From contig UWYS01000005.1 of assembly GCA_900291925.1 (NCBI GenBank), positions 1,116,001 to 1,180,000 on the forward strand: 64,000 nucleotides of DNA, given 5' to 3'. This DNA comes from Thecaphora thlaspeos (Eukaryota > Basidiomycota > Ustilaginomycetes > Urocystidales > Glomosporiaceae). A model generated the notes under the pieces. It had not been told where the DNA came from and did not search any database. It saw nothing but the letters and a program-made list of their open reading frames with translations. Positions 1 to 9,353 of this stretch are shown here, piece by piece. Within the stretch, counting starts at the first letter, position 1; each line of letters opens with the position of its first letter. The translations under genes were made by a program, and so were the position numbers.

Positions 1-354
1 TCGCAGAGGTATCCCAAGATGGCGAGGAGTAGTCTTTTTGCTGCGGGAAAGATGAAAGAGGGAGAGGCACAAGGGGAAAGGGAGATGCCGATCGCATTGG
101 CTTTCGATCTAGTCACGTACCCGCTCAGTGCCTTCAAGAGGATACAGGGATACACACCGGCGTTGGAGATGTTGTTTGCGGCGGACTTTGAGGACGGTGA
201 GGAGGGGAGTGTTGTTGGTGTCGCTGAGGATGAAGAGGGAGGCGGAGGGGTACGCGGAGAGGGAAAGTCGATGTCAAACGGCGGTCAGAAGCAAGAAGGT
301 CATGATGCCTTGCACGAATCGACGACGGATATGGATGTCGATAGGAGTCAGTAG
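1..354 (+). CDS. 3' end of an unrecognised protein-coding gene (partial)
   Basis: An open frame enters from the left edge (frame 1, SQRYPKMARSS...) and ends at a TAG at 352-354. The readable part is about 117 residues. It has a structured stretch (LVTYPLSAFKRIQGYTPALE) followed by an acidic, glycine-rich tail and a C-terminus ending MDVDRSQ. I do not recognise the family. The first in-frame ATG is at 19, but the frame is open to the edge, so this is probably the C-terminal exon of a longer gene. The same frame stays open for a further 190 nt after the TAG, which is where exon 1 of the next gene begins, so the two transcripts may overlap. Confidence 0.45.
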   Translation, partial: SQRYPKMARSSLFAAGKMKEGEAQGEREMPIALAFDLVTYPLSAFKRIQGYTPALEMLFAADFEDGEEGSVVGVAEDEEGGGGVRGEGKSMSNGGQKQEGHDALHESTTDMDVDRSQ

Positions 355-540
355 CGTGCGATTGTCCTTTCCTTTGCCTTTCGGCTTCATCCATCCGCAC
401 TCATCCAAAGAAGGAATACTGAAGACTACCTTGTCCATCCCATTCCATTTCGTCTGGCCCTTCCCCTCGTCGATTTAGGTACACAATCGCATCTCCCCAC
501 CTCCCCCTCCACCACCACCAACACGACGGCGACGGCGACG

Positions 541-1250
541 GCCACGAAATCGACCAATGCGTCCCCATCGCTACGAAAATCATTCAAGCCAAGTAACTAC
601 GCCTACATCCAGCTACGCTTGTACGTTGCTCCTCTCTTTCTACGTTTGACTTTCCCTCATCCTCTTCTTTTCTTCCCTAATTCCCCCTTCTCTTACCTCA
701 ACCTTTCACCCTCTCTGATTCCTATACAACAGCACGACACCAACCTCCACCTCAACCACACAAGCATCACTACGAAATGCCATCACACCTTCTCTAATCA
801 ACGTGATACTTCGATCCAGTCTCGATCAACTACTAGGTCTGGTTGGGGGAAGTATACCATTCGACATCCTCTCCATCGTACCTTGTACAACTGGAGATGT
901 CGAAGTAATCTTTAGGCTTGATACAATGTAAGTTCCCCCCTTCCATCCTTCGCTCATCAAACCAAAAACTTCCAGGAAAACTTCTACTGACACCAAAAGG
1001 ACACAACAAGATCGGCTTAACATTTTGTCTTCTTGCAACGACGGAAATGGATAGATACGCAAACGATACAGTTACAGCCTTGACGATTCATCCTGATCTC
1101 GACTTTTTACCTCTTCTCACCCTACCTCAAACTCAAGAAGGACAAGCTGGAAGTAAAGTCAGAGTCTCTTACCACGTTTCTGGTCCTTCGGCTAGTTTGA
1201 TCGGTCTAGAGGTGGATAAGAGTAGGCAGTTTCCGTGGAGGGACGAGTAG
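541..1250 (+). CDS. Pop8/Rpp14-like subunit of RNase P/RNase MRP (three exons, start unresolved)
   Basis: Splicing exons ending at 620, 733-927 and 1055-1250 gives one continuous small protein. Introns are 621-732 (GTACGT...ACAG) and 928-1054 (GTAAGT...ATAG, with a CTTAAC branch-like site). Exon 1 encodes a strand such as NYAYIQLR. Exon 2 encodes ASLRNAITPSLINVILRSSL, then LLGLVGGSIPFDILSI and DVEVIFRLDT, and exon 3 ends SLIGLEVDKSRQFPW. This order of a short beta strand, a helix, an LFG-x-GG-like turn, an I/VxRV-like strand and a C-terminal strand ending in W resembles yeast Pop8 and the Rpp14 family, which form the small alpha-beta subunits of the tRNA- and rRNA-processing ribozymes. No in-frame ATG is visible upstream of 541, so a further 5' exon is likely. 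Family assignment is by inspection only. Confidence 0.42.
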
Positions 1251-1477
1251 GTTGTCTCCCGTGTCTTGACCACATCTTCTATGTGACTAGTGTAAATGCG
1301 ATGCGGTTCGAGGCGTGATATCAAGGCGAGCGATGGGTATGCGTGGTACGTCCGTATTAGATAGATGCGACGTGAGGATTATCTACAAAGATGAGGATGG
1401 GCAGGATCGAGCTAGCACGGAAGTAGAACGCCATTGAACGCCGAGAGAGTCCCGCCGACGACGCGAAGGTCCGTCCC

Positions 1478-2689
1478 TCAAAGCATGGTGCCAAAGACGT
1501 AGTCCCACACCTTGCTCGTGACGCCGAAACCGAGCTCAAAGTTCTTGTAGTGGTGTTCGAGGTGGTACTGCTTCATCTCGCGCATGTACTGCGGTAGCTT
1601 TGTGTGGTGCAGCGCGTAGTGCATGCAGTCGTAGACGACGTACATGCTAAACGCGCCCGAGATGAGACCGTTTGCGATGTGGTTGGGGAAGAGCGTGTGG
1701 GCGAGCTGCGTAAAGGGATAGCTGAGCACCGTAAAGAGCAGAGGCGGCATCACGAGGCGGAGACGGTCCATGGGAAGGTAGTGGTGGACGCCGTGGAGGA
1801 GGAAGTGCAGCATCAGGAAGAACGGACGGTCCGGCAGCACGCCGTCGATGTGGAAGAGGAAGCGGTGCAGCGTGTACTCGAGCAGGGTCCAGATGACGAC
1901 GCCGATCGTCCAGCAGACGAATGTCTGCGTCACGGCTACCGTCCAGAGCGAAGGGTCGCTCGAAACGGATGCGAGCGGGATGGAGCCCTTGGCCAGCTCG
2001 CGTGCGGCGTTGCGCGCGGCCCACTGGGTGGCGGAGCGGTAGAAGATGGCAGCGGCGATGGGGACCCAGATCATGGGGACAATGTACCACGGTGTCCGTG
2101 TGAACATCTCGAGGTAATCAGGGCCAAAGAGCCTGGCGGGCTCCTTGAGGTGACGCGGGTTATGGACCTGCTCGAGGTAGAATTGCTTTGAGAAGGTGGC
2201 GAACCACATCTGCGGGACGAGGGGGCGCGAGAGGTCGAGGAAGTGGTGCTTCTGGAAGTCGGCCGAGCCGTCGGTTTCGTCTGGGTGGAAGTTGGCGGTG
2301 ATGACCATGCTATCGTCCTTGCCGAGATATTCGCCGGCAAACTTGAAGGCCATTGCGTCGCGTTCTGCAAGGGCGGCCTCCTCCTGCTCGGTGTGCGGGA
2401 GGCGACCGACGAAGTACTCTGCGAGGACGTCGTAGGCCGAGTCGGAGTGGGAGTGCTCTTCGGGGTCGTCCATGATCTCGCCCATATCTGTTCCAGCGTA
2501 GCGGGTGATAAGGTCGTCTCCGCCGGGATGGTCTTGAACGAATTCGGTGACGTTGTAGACCTTGCCGCGGTGGATGAGCCAGCAGTCGTCGGGGCGGTTG
2601 TGCTTTGCGACTTGGACGAGACTGAAGAGGCGGATCTGGCGTGGTTGCTGGACAGAGACGGCGGCGGCGGTGGCGGCAGTGGCCGACAT
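1478..2689 (-). CDS. SCS7: Sphingolipid alpha-hydroxylase (fatty acid 2-hydroxylase), cytochrome b5 fusion
   Basis: A single-exon gene of 403 residues. It hydroxylates the very-long-chain fatty acid of ceramides at C-2 in the ER membrane, taking electrons through its own cytochrome b5 domain. Residues about 20-98 form the b5 domain with the haem ligand motif HPGG (near 54-57) and a second His in EEHSHSDSA. The C-terminal half has several membrane segments and the di-iron histidine boxes HRFLFH, HGVHHYLP, HYALHH and HLEHHYKNFELGFG. Length and domain order match yeast Scs7 (384 aa). I chose the ATG at 2687-2689 because the open frame extends 100 codons further upstream only through low-complexity sequence with a His run that lies in the 5' region shared with MMM1. 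It is transcribed divergently from MMM1. Confidence 0.95.
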   Translation of the reverse strand: MSATAATAAAVSVQQPRQIRLFSLVQVAKHNRPDDCWLIHRGKVYNVTEFVQDHPGGDDLITRYAGTDMGEIMDDPEEHSHSDSAYDVLAEYFVGRLPHTEQEEAALAERDAMAFKFAGEYLGKDDSMVITANFHPDETDGSADFQKHHFLDLSRPLVPQMWFATFSKQFYLEQVHNPRHLKEPARLFGPDYLEMFTRTPWYIVPMIWVPIAAAIFYRSATQWAARNAARELAKGSIPLASVSSDPSLWTVAVTQTFVCWTIGVVIWTLLEYTLHRFLFHIDGVLPDRPFFLMLHFLLHGVHHYLPMDRLRLVMPPLLFTVLSYPFTQLAHTLFPNHIANGLISGAFSMYVVYDCMHYALHHTKLPQYMREMKQYHLEHHYKNFELGFGVTSKVWDYVFGTML

Positions 2690-3208
2690 GGCTATGGCTG
2701 TGGAGGGATGGGGTTGAAGCGGGCAGAGGTGATGGTGGTGGTGGTGGGGGAGAGGAGAATGGCGAGCGCGAGGATGAGTCCAAGACTCGAGCGAGGCGCC
2801 GGCGTTGGGTGGCAAAAGTTCCGCGCCAAACGGGGACGCCAGCGCAGCGCGCTCTGCCTGCAGCAGCGGGCCAGGCCGCCCGAGGGTATTTTGAGCTTTC
2901 TTGAGCCCGCATGCCGAGTCTGCGTGTGTTGCTCGCCGGCCTTTTCCCTCTGCCTCAACCTCAACCTCAGCTGACTTTGCACGCTGCACGCACCAGTCGC
3001 GACTCCGCCGACGGCTCCGACGGCAACTCGCCTCATCTCGGAACTCGGGCTTTTTATGTCATTTTCCGCAGAAGCTCTCAGGCCACAAGGTCCCCCCCGT
3101 CGCCGCGCAGCTGCACCCCAGCTCAGCTCCACTCGACCACGACGAAAACCACCACCAACTTCGTATAGACTTCCGCACCGCCCTCGACAGCGCCTTATAA
3201 TACCACTG
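2690..3208. promoter_or_regulatory. Shared intergenic promoter region of SCS7 and MMM1
   Basis: This 519-nt gap separates the start codons of two divergently transcribed lipid and membrane-contact genes. It is rich in short pyrimidine tracts. Open frames run through it on both strands, but they are compositional and continue the downstream genes' frames. I see no clear TATA box. Confidence 0.5.
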
Positions 3209-5065
3209 ATGGATGCGGCCGCCTCCATACCACGCGGCGGCGGCGGCGGCGGCGGCGGCGGCACCGCCAGCGTCGTAGCGCACCCCGCCGCCGTCTACCA
3301 CTGCCCATCCCAGCAGCATCCCCTCCCCCTCTACCGCACCAACCGCTGGGCCTTCACACAGGGCCTCATCGTCGGCCAGGTATCCATGGTAGTCATCGCC
3401 CTCCTCCTCATCCGCTACGTCATCTTTGAAGACTCCGCCACCGCACTCGAAAAGGAACGTCTCGTGCGCCTCAAGATCAGCCAACGCCGCTCCAAACGAC
3501 ACGCAAAGGCCCTCGTTGAGCACGCCAAACGCCTCGGCACCACCTCCAAGCTCGCCACCCACCCACCCTCAACAGGCGCAACCATCAGCAGGAGACGAGG
3601 CCGCAGCAACAAGCCAGATCCCAGCACCACCTTTGCAGAGATCCTCGACAAGATCGCCTACGACGTCGGCACGCATGGTAGCGAGAGCTGCGATTGGCTC
3701 AACGTCGTCCTTGCGCAGGCCGTCGCCGGCTACAGAGAAGACGTGCTCGCCGGCGGAGCATCTTCGCGCCCTCCTCAGCCTGCCGCCCTAGCCAACGGTC
3801 CCGCCGCCGCCAGTGGCGGCGCGGCGGCTGCGCTCAATTTTGGCAACCTCTTTGGCGCCTCAGCCGCCCCCGCCGATGAGGACGGCAGCAACGACCTCAC
3901 GCCCGAAAAGGAACGCACCGCACGCGACTTGATGGAAGAGATCCTCAACCGCTCCACCTCAAAGGCCGGCTCCTTTCTCGACCCCATTCGCGTCACCGAG
4001 GCAGACTTTGGCGACGCCTACCCCATCTTCACAAACGCCCGCGTCCGGCCCGCCGACGATACGGGGCGCATGCGCATCGAGGTCGATGTCGACTACTCTG
4101 ACCAGATCACGCTCGCCATCGACACCAAGCTCCTCATCAACTTCCCCAAACCCCGCTTCGCCGTCTTGCCCGTCTCAATCAGCCTGACAATCATCAGATT
4201 CAGCGGGACGCTCGCCGTCGAGCTGTTTTCCTCGGACCCCAATGCGACCGTGCTTCCTACCACTGCCGGCGCTACAACAGGCGATGCCTATACCCACTCA
4301 ACTTCAGCGGCGGCAGCAGCAGGAGCGGCAGCAGCAGATTCGATGCCGCCACGATCGCGCCACCAACTGCACTTCTCGTTGCACCCAGACTTTGCATTGG
4401 AGGCGTCGGCGTCGAGCCTGCTCGGATCGCGCGCCAAGCTACAAGACATACCGAAGATCGAACAACTGCTCATCTCACGACTACGCGGCTGGATTCTGGA
4501 CCGTTTCGTATGGCCTCGCTATTGGAGTCTGACGTTGCCCAACCTCGTCCCTGGTCCGTCACCGAGCACGACGACCTCCACGGAAGCCGGTACAGCTCCT
4601 GCATCGAGTTCGCAACAAGTTCAGGGCGAAATGACGTTGGAAAGCGGCGTTGAAGGAGTCCGAACCTCGTCCATCGACACGACACAATCTCAACGACCCG
4701 TCAACGCTGCCCGATCGAATTCCTCCAACGTCACACCACCTCTAAGCGGTGTCGAAGCATGGCGAGCTCAAACGTTACTTTCCTCTTCTACTGTTGGATC
4801 TGCTTCTGTGGCCGTAGCTGCAATGGTAGCGGCAAGACCATCAATCACGACGACGACATCCTCTTCCACTTCCTCTCTCACCGGTGCGGCTAGACCGACG
4901 TTGGTGGGATCGTACATTTCAAATCCATCCATACCCACGCTAAATGGTACGAGGAACGGTTCGATGGTGGGAGAGGATGTAACGACTGTTTCGGCTTACG
5001 AACCGGGAAATGGGGCAGGAGCTGTGAGGGCGTTGAGACAGAGGTCGTCCCATCTCGACAGCTGA
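3209..5065 (+). CDS. MMM1: ERMES complex subunit Mmm1
   Basis: A single-exon gene of 618 residues for the ER-anchored subunit of the ER-mitochondria encounter structure, which transfers phospholipids between the two membranes. The short lumenal N-terminus carries a poly-glycine run encoded by a (GGC)n tract. A single membrane segment follows (about residues 50-72, LIVGQVSMVVIALLLIRYVI) and then a basic stretch. The SMP lipid-binding domain spans roughly residues 140-460, with recognisable blocks ESCDWLNVVLAQ, LDPIRVTEADFGDAYPIF, VDYSDQITLAIDTKLLINFP and the closing FVWPRYWSLTLPNL. The C-terminal 150 residues are a disordered Ser/Thr-rich tail. The protein is longer than yeast Mmm1 (426 aa) because of low-complexity insertions. 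The frame is open upstream, but the ATG at 3209 gives the conserved start arrangement. Confidence 0.95.
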   Translation: MDAAASIPRGGGGGGGGGTASVVAHPAAVYHCPSQQHPLPLYRTNRWAFTQGLIVGQVSMVVIALLLIRYVIFEDSATALEKERLVRLKISQRRSKRHAKALVEHAKRLGTTSKLATHPPSTGATISRRRGRSNKPDPSTTFAEILDKIAYDVGTHGSESCDWLNVVLAQAVAGYREDVLAGGASSRPPQPAALANGPAAASGGAAAALNFGNLFGASAAPADEDGSNDLTPEKERTARDLMEEILNRSTSKAGSFLDPIRVTEADFGDAYPIFTNARVRPADDTGRMRIEVDVDYSDQITLAIDTKLLINFPKPRFAVLPVSISLTIIRFSGTLAVELFSSDPNATVLPTTAGATTGDAYTHSTSAAAAAGAAAADSMPPRSRHQLHFSLHPDFALEASASSLLGSRAKLQDIPKIEQLLISRLRGWILDRFVWPRYWSLTLPNLVPGPSPSTTTSTEAGTAPASSSQQVQGEMTLESGVEGVRTSSIDTTQSQRPVNAARSNSSNVTPPLSGVEAWRAQTLLSSSTVGSASVAVAAMVAARPSITTTTSSSTSSLTGAARPTLVGSYISNPSIPTLNGTRNGSMVGEDVTTVSAYEPGNGAGAVRALRQRSSHLDS

Positions 5066-5203
5066 TGCTGTACGGGCGCCAATGCGATGGATGCTTTTTT
5101 CTTTTTCTCTACGTTTTGGAGATAGGCGTGCGTACACAGCGTGTGTTCCCGCGCGGCGTTCAAGGGTATATGATTGCATCGTATCGTCCATGACAGTCCA
5201 TTT

Positions 5204-6592
5204 TTAGAAGCGTGTCCGTCCACTTCTCCTCACCTTTACGGTATTCTTTGCCTCTAGGTCGTTCTTGATTCTTTGAATCTCCCTTCTTCTCTGCATCTCC
5301 CTCTCTCTTTGATCTAAAGTGCGTTGTTGTGTCTGCGATTGCGTTTCAGTCTGTGTCGGTCGTGGTGCTTGTGGTGCGGGGACAGGGACCGGTGTTGGAT
5401 CTGGACTGTACACTGCTAAAGACTCGTTTGTCGCTTCGAGAGAAGGTGAACGACGAGGAGGGGGACGAGGTTGAGGTCGCGTAGGTAGTGTCTCTTCTTC
5501 GTCCGTGTCTGAGGACGAGAGTGCGTCGATGAAAGGTGATGTCAGAGAGGGTTCAGGATCGGTCTTTATCTTTGAGCGGGGAGAGACTTTGTCGACGCTG
5601 GGTGAAAGCGAGAGACGCCTTGATTCCATCGCACCTGGTTGAGAGCGTGGTGGAGGAGGGCGAGGAGGATGAGCTTGCGTCTGGGATTGCGAGAGAAGTG
5701 GTGGTGATGTAGAAGAGAGTGAAGGAGAGGGCAGAGGTACGTTGCGACTAGAACGAGGTGTCGTAGCTGGAGCGCGACGTCTGGAGGGCGAGGTGGCATG
5801 GAATCGGCGGTCGGCAGGTGGTCGACCAAAGAAGACCAGTTCCGTCTCGTCCGTCTCTATGTCGTCTTGTTGGTCATCGTTTGAGCATAGAGCACCGTCT
5901 CGTGGCGATGCCGCACCACGTGGTCGCGTCCCACTCGGTACTGGCAAGTGGTCATACTCCATGCCGCGCCGCTTGAGCGCATATCGGGCGAGCCAGTCGA
6001 GCGATGCCTGCTTCATCTCTCGCTCACTGGTCTCGCTGCAGCCCGCCGCATCGGCTACGACGTCGAGCAGCGGTGCTACAAAGTGGCCCTGTAGGAACGT
6101 CTTGGCCGGCGCCGCATCGAGCGAGTCGAGGTCGAAGGAGATCCTGAACCTGCTTGCGCCGTCTGCATCTTGTTGTCTTGCGTCGATGAAAAGAGATGCA
6201 GAAAACGTAGTCGCTTCGAGGGCTATGGTCCTCTTCCATCCTTTCAGTGTCGCGGAGGAGAGGACGTGGTGTATCGTCTGGGATACATGGTGGACATCGA
6301 GCTCGCCCTGTGTCTGCGTTTGCGAGGAGAGGGAGGGAGAGCAGTGCTGTAGACGTCGTGTGAGGGTACGGTGTGAGAGAGCTTCGCAGAAGATGGTGCA
6401 GTTGGATGGGTCCAGGAGGATGAAGAGGAGCTGGGAGGCAGAGGGAGAGAAGGCGAGCTTGTAGAGCAAGAAAAGAGAGGACGAGGCTGGATCGCTCGTG
6501 GTGGGTGAAAAGGAGCGGAAGGGTTGCTGGAGCAGGTAGGTGTCGAGGCAGGGCGACCAGGTGAGTAGGTCGGGTGGGTCGGGCAGAGGCAT
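5204..6592 (-). CDS. Probable XLF/Nej1-like non-homologous end-joining factor
   Basis: A single-exon gene of 462 residues. The first 230 residues look folded. LLTWSPCLDTYLLQQPF is followed by a strand with LLFILLDPSNCTIFCEAL, a helix and, further on, FRISFDLDSLDAAPAKTFLQ then GHFVAPLLDVVADA and WLARYALKRRG. This order and spacing resembles the head domain and start of the coiled-coil in XLF/Nej1. The rest is a disordered Ser/Pro/Gln tail, and the protein ends in a basic-aromatic peptide, KVRRSGRTRF, similar in style to the C-terminal Ku-binding motif of XLF. If correct, it would bridge DNA ends with Ku and Ligase IV in the nucleus. The assignment rests on pattern recognition, not alignment; another low-similarity nuclear protein is possible. 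It is convergent with MMM1 (138 nt between stops) and divergent from ERG24. Confidence 0.5.
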   Translation of the reverse strand: MPLPDPPDLLTWSPCLDTYLLQQPFRSFSPTTSDPASSSLFLLYKLAFSPSASQLLFILLDPSNCTIFCEALSHRTLTRRLQHCSPSLSSQTQTQGELDVHHVSQTIHHVLSSATLKGWKRTIALEATTFSASLFIDARQQDADGASRFRISFDLDSLDAAPAKTFLQGHFVAPLLDVVADAAGCSETSEREMKQASLDWLARYALKRRGMEYDHLPVPSGTRPRGAASPRDGALCSNDDQQDDIETDETELVFFGRPPADRRFHATSPSRRRAPATTPRSSRNVPLPSPSLSSTSPPLLSQSQTQAHPPRPPPPRSQPGAMESRRLSLSPSVDKVSPRSKIKTDPEPSLTSPFIDALSSSDTDEEETLPTRPQPRPPPRRSPSLEATNESLAVYSPDPTPVPVPAPQAPRPTQTETQSQTQQRTLDQREREMQRRREIQRIKNDLEAKNTVKVRRSGRTRF

Positions 6593-6967
6593 GACCGTGG
6601 TTGGAGTGGATGTGTTGGGGCGAAGGTGAGAGGTGGGAGGTGAAAAGCGGGAAGCAAGGCGGAAGCGGAAAGGAAGGTGGAAGGAAGGTGGAAGGAAGGT
6701 GGAGGGTGCAAGGTGGAGGGGAGGCCAAAGCGTGTGTTGCTATGGCCACCTCCACACGGTCCAAGCGCGACTCGCGCCCGCCCTCGCGCGCGCGCCTGGT
6801 TTGTTGCTCTTTCCGCGCGAGAGGCGACGGACGAAGACGCGTTGGCGTGGCTCAGCTGATTTGGACGCGATCAAGTCAGCCCATCCCATCCCCCCAATAC
6901 CCATCCCCATCCCCACCAACAACCACGTACGATTGCACAAGCCGGCATTGTCCTGCCCTCAAGCGCC
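6593..6967. promoter_or_regulatory. Shared intergenic region of the XLF-like gene and ERG24
   Basis: This 375-nt gap lies between divergent start codons. It contains a short tandem array of a GAAGGTGGAAG-like unit (about 6655-6720) and purine-rich sequence. Long open frames across it on the plus strand are shadows. No separate gene is supported. Confidence 0.45.
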
Positions 6968-8797
6968 ATGGTCACAACACGGTACGCATACACCCTCTCC
7001 TTCTCTGCCTTCCAGCTTCACCCACGCAAGAAAAGCAAAATGCCAAAAAGCCCCACCGCCCGACTTCTCACCTTTTTCCTTCCCTTCTCCGTCCCTTGTC
7101 CTTCCCTTGTCCTTCCCTTGTCCTTCCCTCCCCCTCCCCCTCCCCCACCACCACCGCTCCGCTTCTCGCTCGACGTCAATTAACCCACCAGCGCCCAGTC
7201 GCGCACCCCCTCTCGCAGCACGCGCAGCCGCACTACCTCGCTCCAGGGCTCCGACGTCGGCACCGACTACACCTCCAGCGACTCGATCCCCTCGATCCCC
7301 TCGAGCCCCACGCCCGCGCCCAAGCGCCCCTCGAACCTCTCGCACCGTTCCTCGCTCGGCCTATCCTCCCCGCTGCGCTCAAAGATGTCCAAGCCCGCCA
7401 CAAAGGAGCAGCTTGCTCCTCGCACCAACCACTACGAGTTTGGCGGCCCCATCGGCGCCCTCTTTGTCTCGACCGTCGTCCCCTTCTTCACCTATTACTT
7501 CTTCTTCGCCTGCTCGCCTGCCCTCGGCTGCGCGCCCACCCTCCCTCTCACACACCCAGAGGCGCTCCTCCAGCTCTTCAAGCAGGGTCTGATCGACAGC
7601 CTATACGACGCCAAGGCGTGGGCCATCTACTTTGGCTGGTACGCCTTCACCGTCCTCGCCTGGGCCATCCTCCCCGGCCGCTGGGAAGAGGGGACCGAGC
7701 TGCGCGTCGGCGGAAGGCTCGACTACAAGATCAACGCGTTCGCCACCTTCCTCGCCTCGTTCGCCATCGCCGGCGGCCTGATCGCCGTCAAGGGCGCAGA
7801 GGGCTTCACCATGCTCTACGATCACTGGCCTGGCCTCGTCTCGGCCAGCATCGCCAACTCGCTCCTCCAGGCCTTCTACGTCTACGCCGTCTCGTTCAAG
7901 GAGGGCAAGCTGCTCGCGCTGGGCGGCAACAGCGGCAACGCGCTCTTTGACTGGTTCATCGGTAGGGAGCTCAACCCGCGCATCGGCAGCTTCGACATCA
8001 AGACTTTCAACGAGCTGCGCCCCGGGCTGATTCTATGGGCGCTGCTCGACTTGAGCTGCGCGTGCCACCAGTACGTCAAGCTGGGAGGCAGGATCACGGA
8101 CAGCATGGCGCTCGTCTGTGCGTTTCACACGTGGTATGTCGCCGATGCGGTGTATAACGAGGTGAGTGACAGTCTCCCCCTCTTCCTCTGCCTTCCTGGC
8201 GTTGTGCCGTCGCTATCGTGCTTCGCTGACAAGGTTCCTTTGCTCGTTACCTGCCTCGCCTGCCCTCGCCAGTCTGCCATCTTCACGCAGATGGACATCA
8301 CGACCGACGGCTTCGGCTTCATGCTCTCGGTGGGCGACCTGACTTGGGTCCCGTTTATCTATTCGTTGCAAGCGCGCTACCTCGCCTTCCACCCGGTGCA
8401 CCTCGGGGTGATGGGCACTATCTCCATCCTCCTAGTCAACTTCCTGGGCTACTACATCTTCCGCACCGCCAACAGCGAAAAGAACGACTTCCGCTCCGGC
8501 TCGAACCCGAAGCAACTCTCCTACATGACCACTGCGTCCGGGCGCAAGCTATTGACGAGCGGATGGTGGGGACGTAGCAGACATCCCAACTACCTTGGAG
8601 ACTGGATCATGGCTTGGGCATGGAGCTTTCCGTGCGGCTTCGACAGTCCCATTCCGTACTTTTACGTGTTGTTTTTTGCCATTCTGCTGGTTCATAGACA
8701 GATGAGGGACGATGAGGCTTGTGGGAAAAAGTATGGAAAGGATTGGGATAAGTATAGTAGATTGGTCAGGAGTAGGATCGTACCTGGAATCTACTAG
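6968..8797 (+). CDS. ERG24: Delta14-sterol reductase (Erg24 / lamin B receptor family)
   Basis: It reduces the C-14 double bond left by CYP51, using NADPH, in the ER membrane. Three exons are inferred: 6968-6981, 7192-8161 and 8273-8797, giving 502 residues. Intron 1 (6982-7191) joins a 14-nt first exon to an Arg/Ser-rich N-terminus (RSRTPSRSTRSR-type). Intron 2 (8162-8272) is 111 nt, a multiple of three with no stop, so an unspliced reading would falsely add 37 residues. The enzyme core is multi-pass. It carries the family signatures NELRPGLILWALLDLS, LQARYLAFHPVHLG and FRTANSEKNDFRSG, and the C-terminal WWGRSRHPNYLGDWIMAWAW and RDDEACGKKYGKDWDKY. The basic SR-rich N-terminus recalls the nucleoplasmic tail of lamin B receptor. 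Translation from the ATG at 7385 would give the usual Erg24 length, so the extended start is tentative. Confidence 0.93.
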
Positions 8798-9353
8798 GCG
8801 ATTCTCTTGTACGGGGGAAAAGGGATGGATAGAGAGAGGAGTAAAAAGGGTCGAAGGAAAGAAATGGATGGTGCAAGTGTGCTTGTTTGTATCTGTAGCT
8901 TTGGCTGCTTGGCTTTGCCTTTGCCTGGCCTGATTGTAGTAGTCTTCTGATCTCTTCGCTTGAAAGGATTCTTTTCTTTTTGGGTAGAGCTGAAGCTTTA
9001 GTTCGCTCGTGGTCAGGTAGGCTCTGAGCTAACCCCACCGTACGACGTTGCCGTGCACCGTCCTTCCTTGCTGTTGCAAATATCGCCTTGACGCTGATGT
9101 ATTAGAGTGTGACCCAAGCAAAGAATATCGTATCTAGACGTTTGTTCGTAACTGAATCGCTCAGCATCAGGTCGGAGAAGGATCAAGATTGTCGTTCTTT
9201 GAAAGCTTCGGCGAAGATGTAGTTCCGCTCCATCACCGCCGGTTGGCTGCGAGTCTCTCCGCCGCTGGGTCGAGGGCGAGGTCCGAGGATACCCTCTCCG
9301 TCGAGTCGGTTAGGCCTCGGGATGTTCCTCACCACTGCCTCCAGGAAGCTCGC
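8798..9353. other. Intergenic region between convergent genes
   Basis: This 556-nt stretch holds the 3' flanks of ERG24 and of the secreted-protein gene. I see no coding sequence, RNA gene or repeat of note. Confidence 0.5.

Noticed and set aside
2690..2989. N-terminal extension of the SCS7 frame with a His6 run
   Set aside because: It is low-complexity, in the promoter shared with MMM1, and the conserved b5 domain starts normally from the ATG at 2687-2689.
6601..7950. 449-codon plus-strand open frame over the ERG24 start
   Set aside because: It is a frame-shifted shadow of ERG24 exon 2 and its pyrimidine-rich intron, dominated by Pro, Arg and His.
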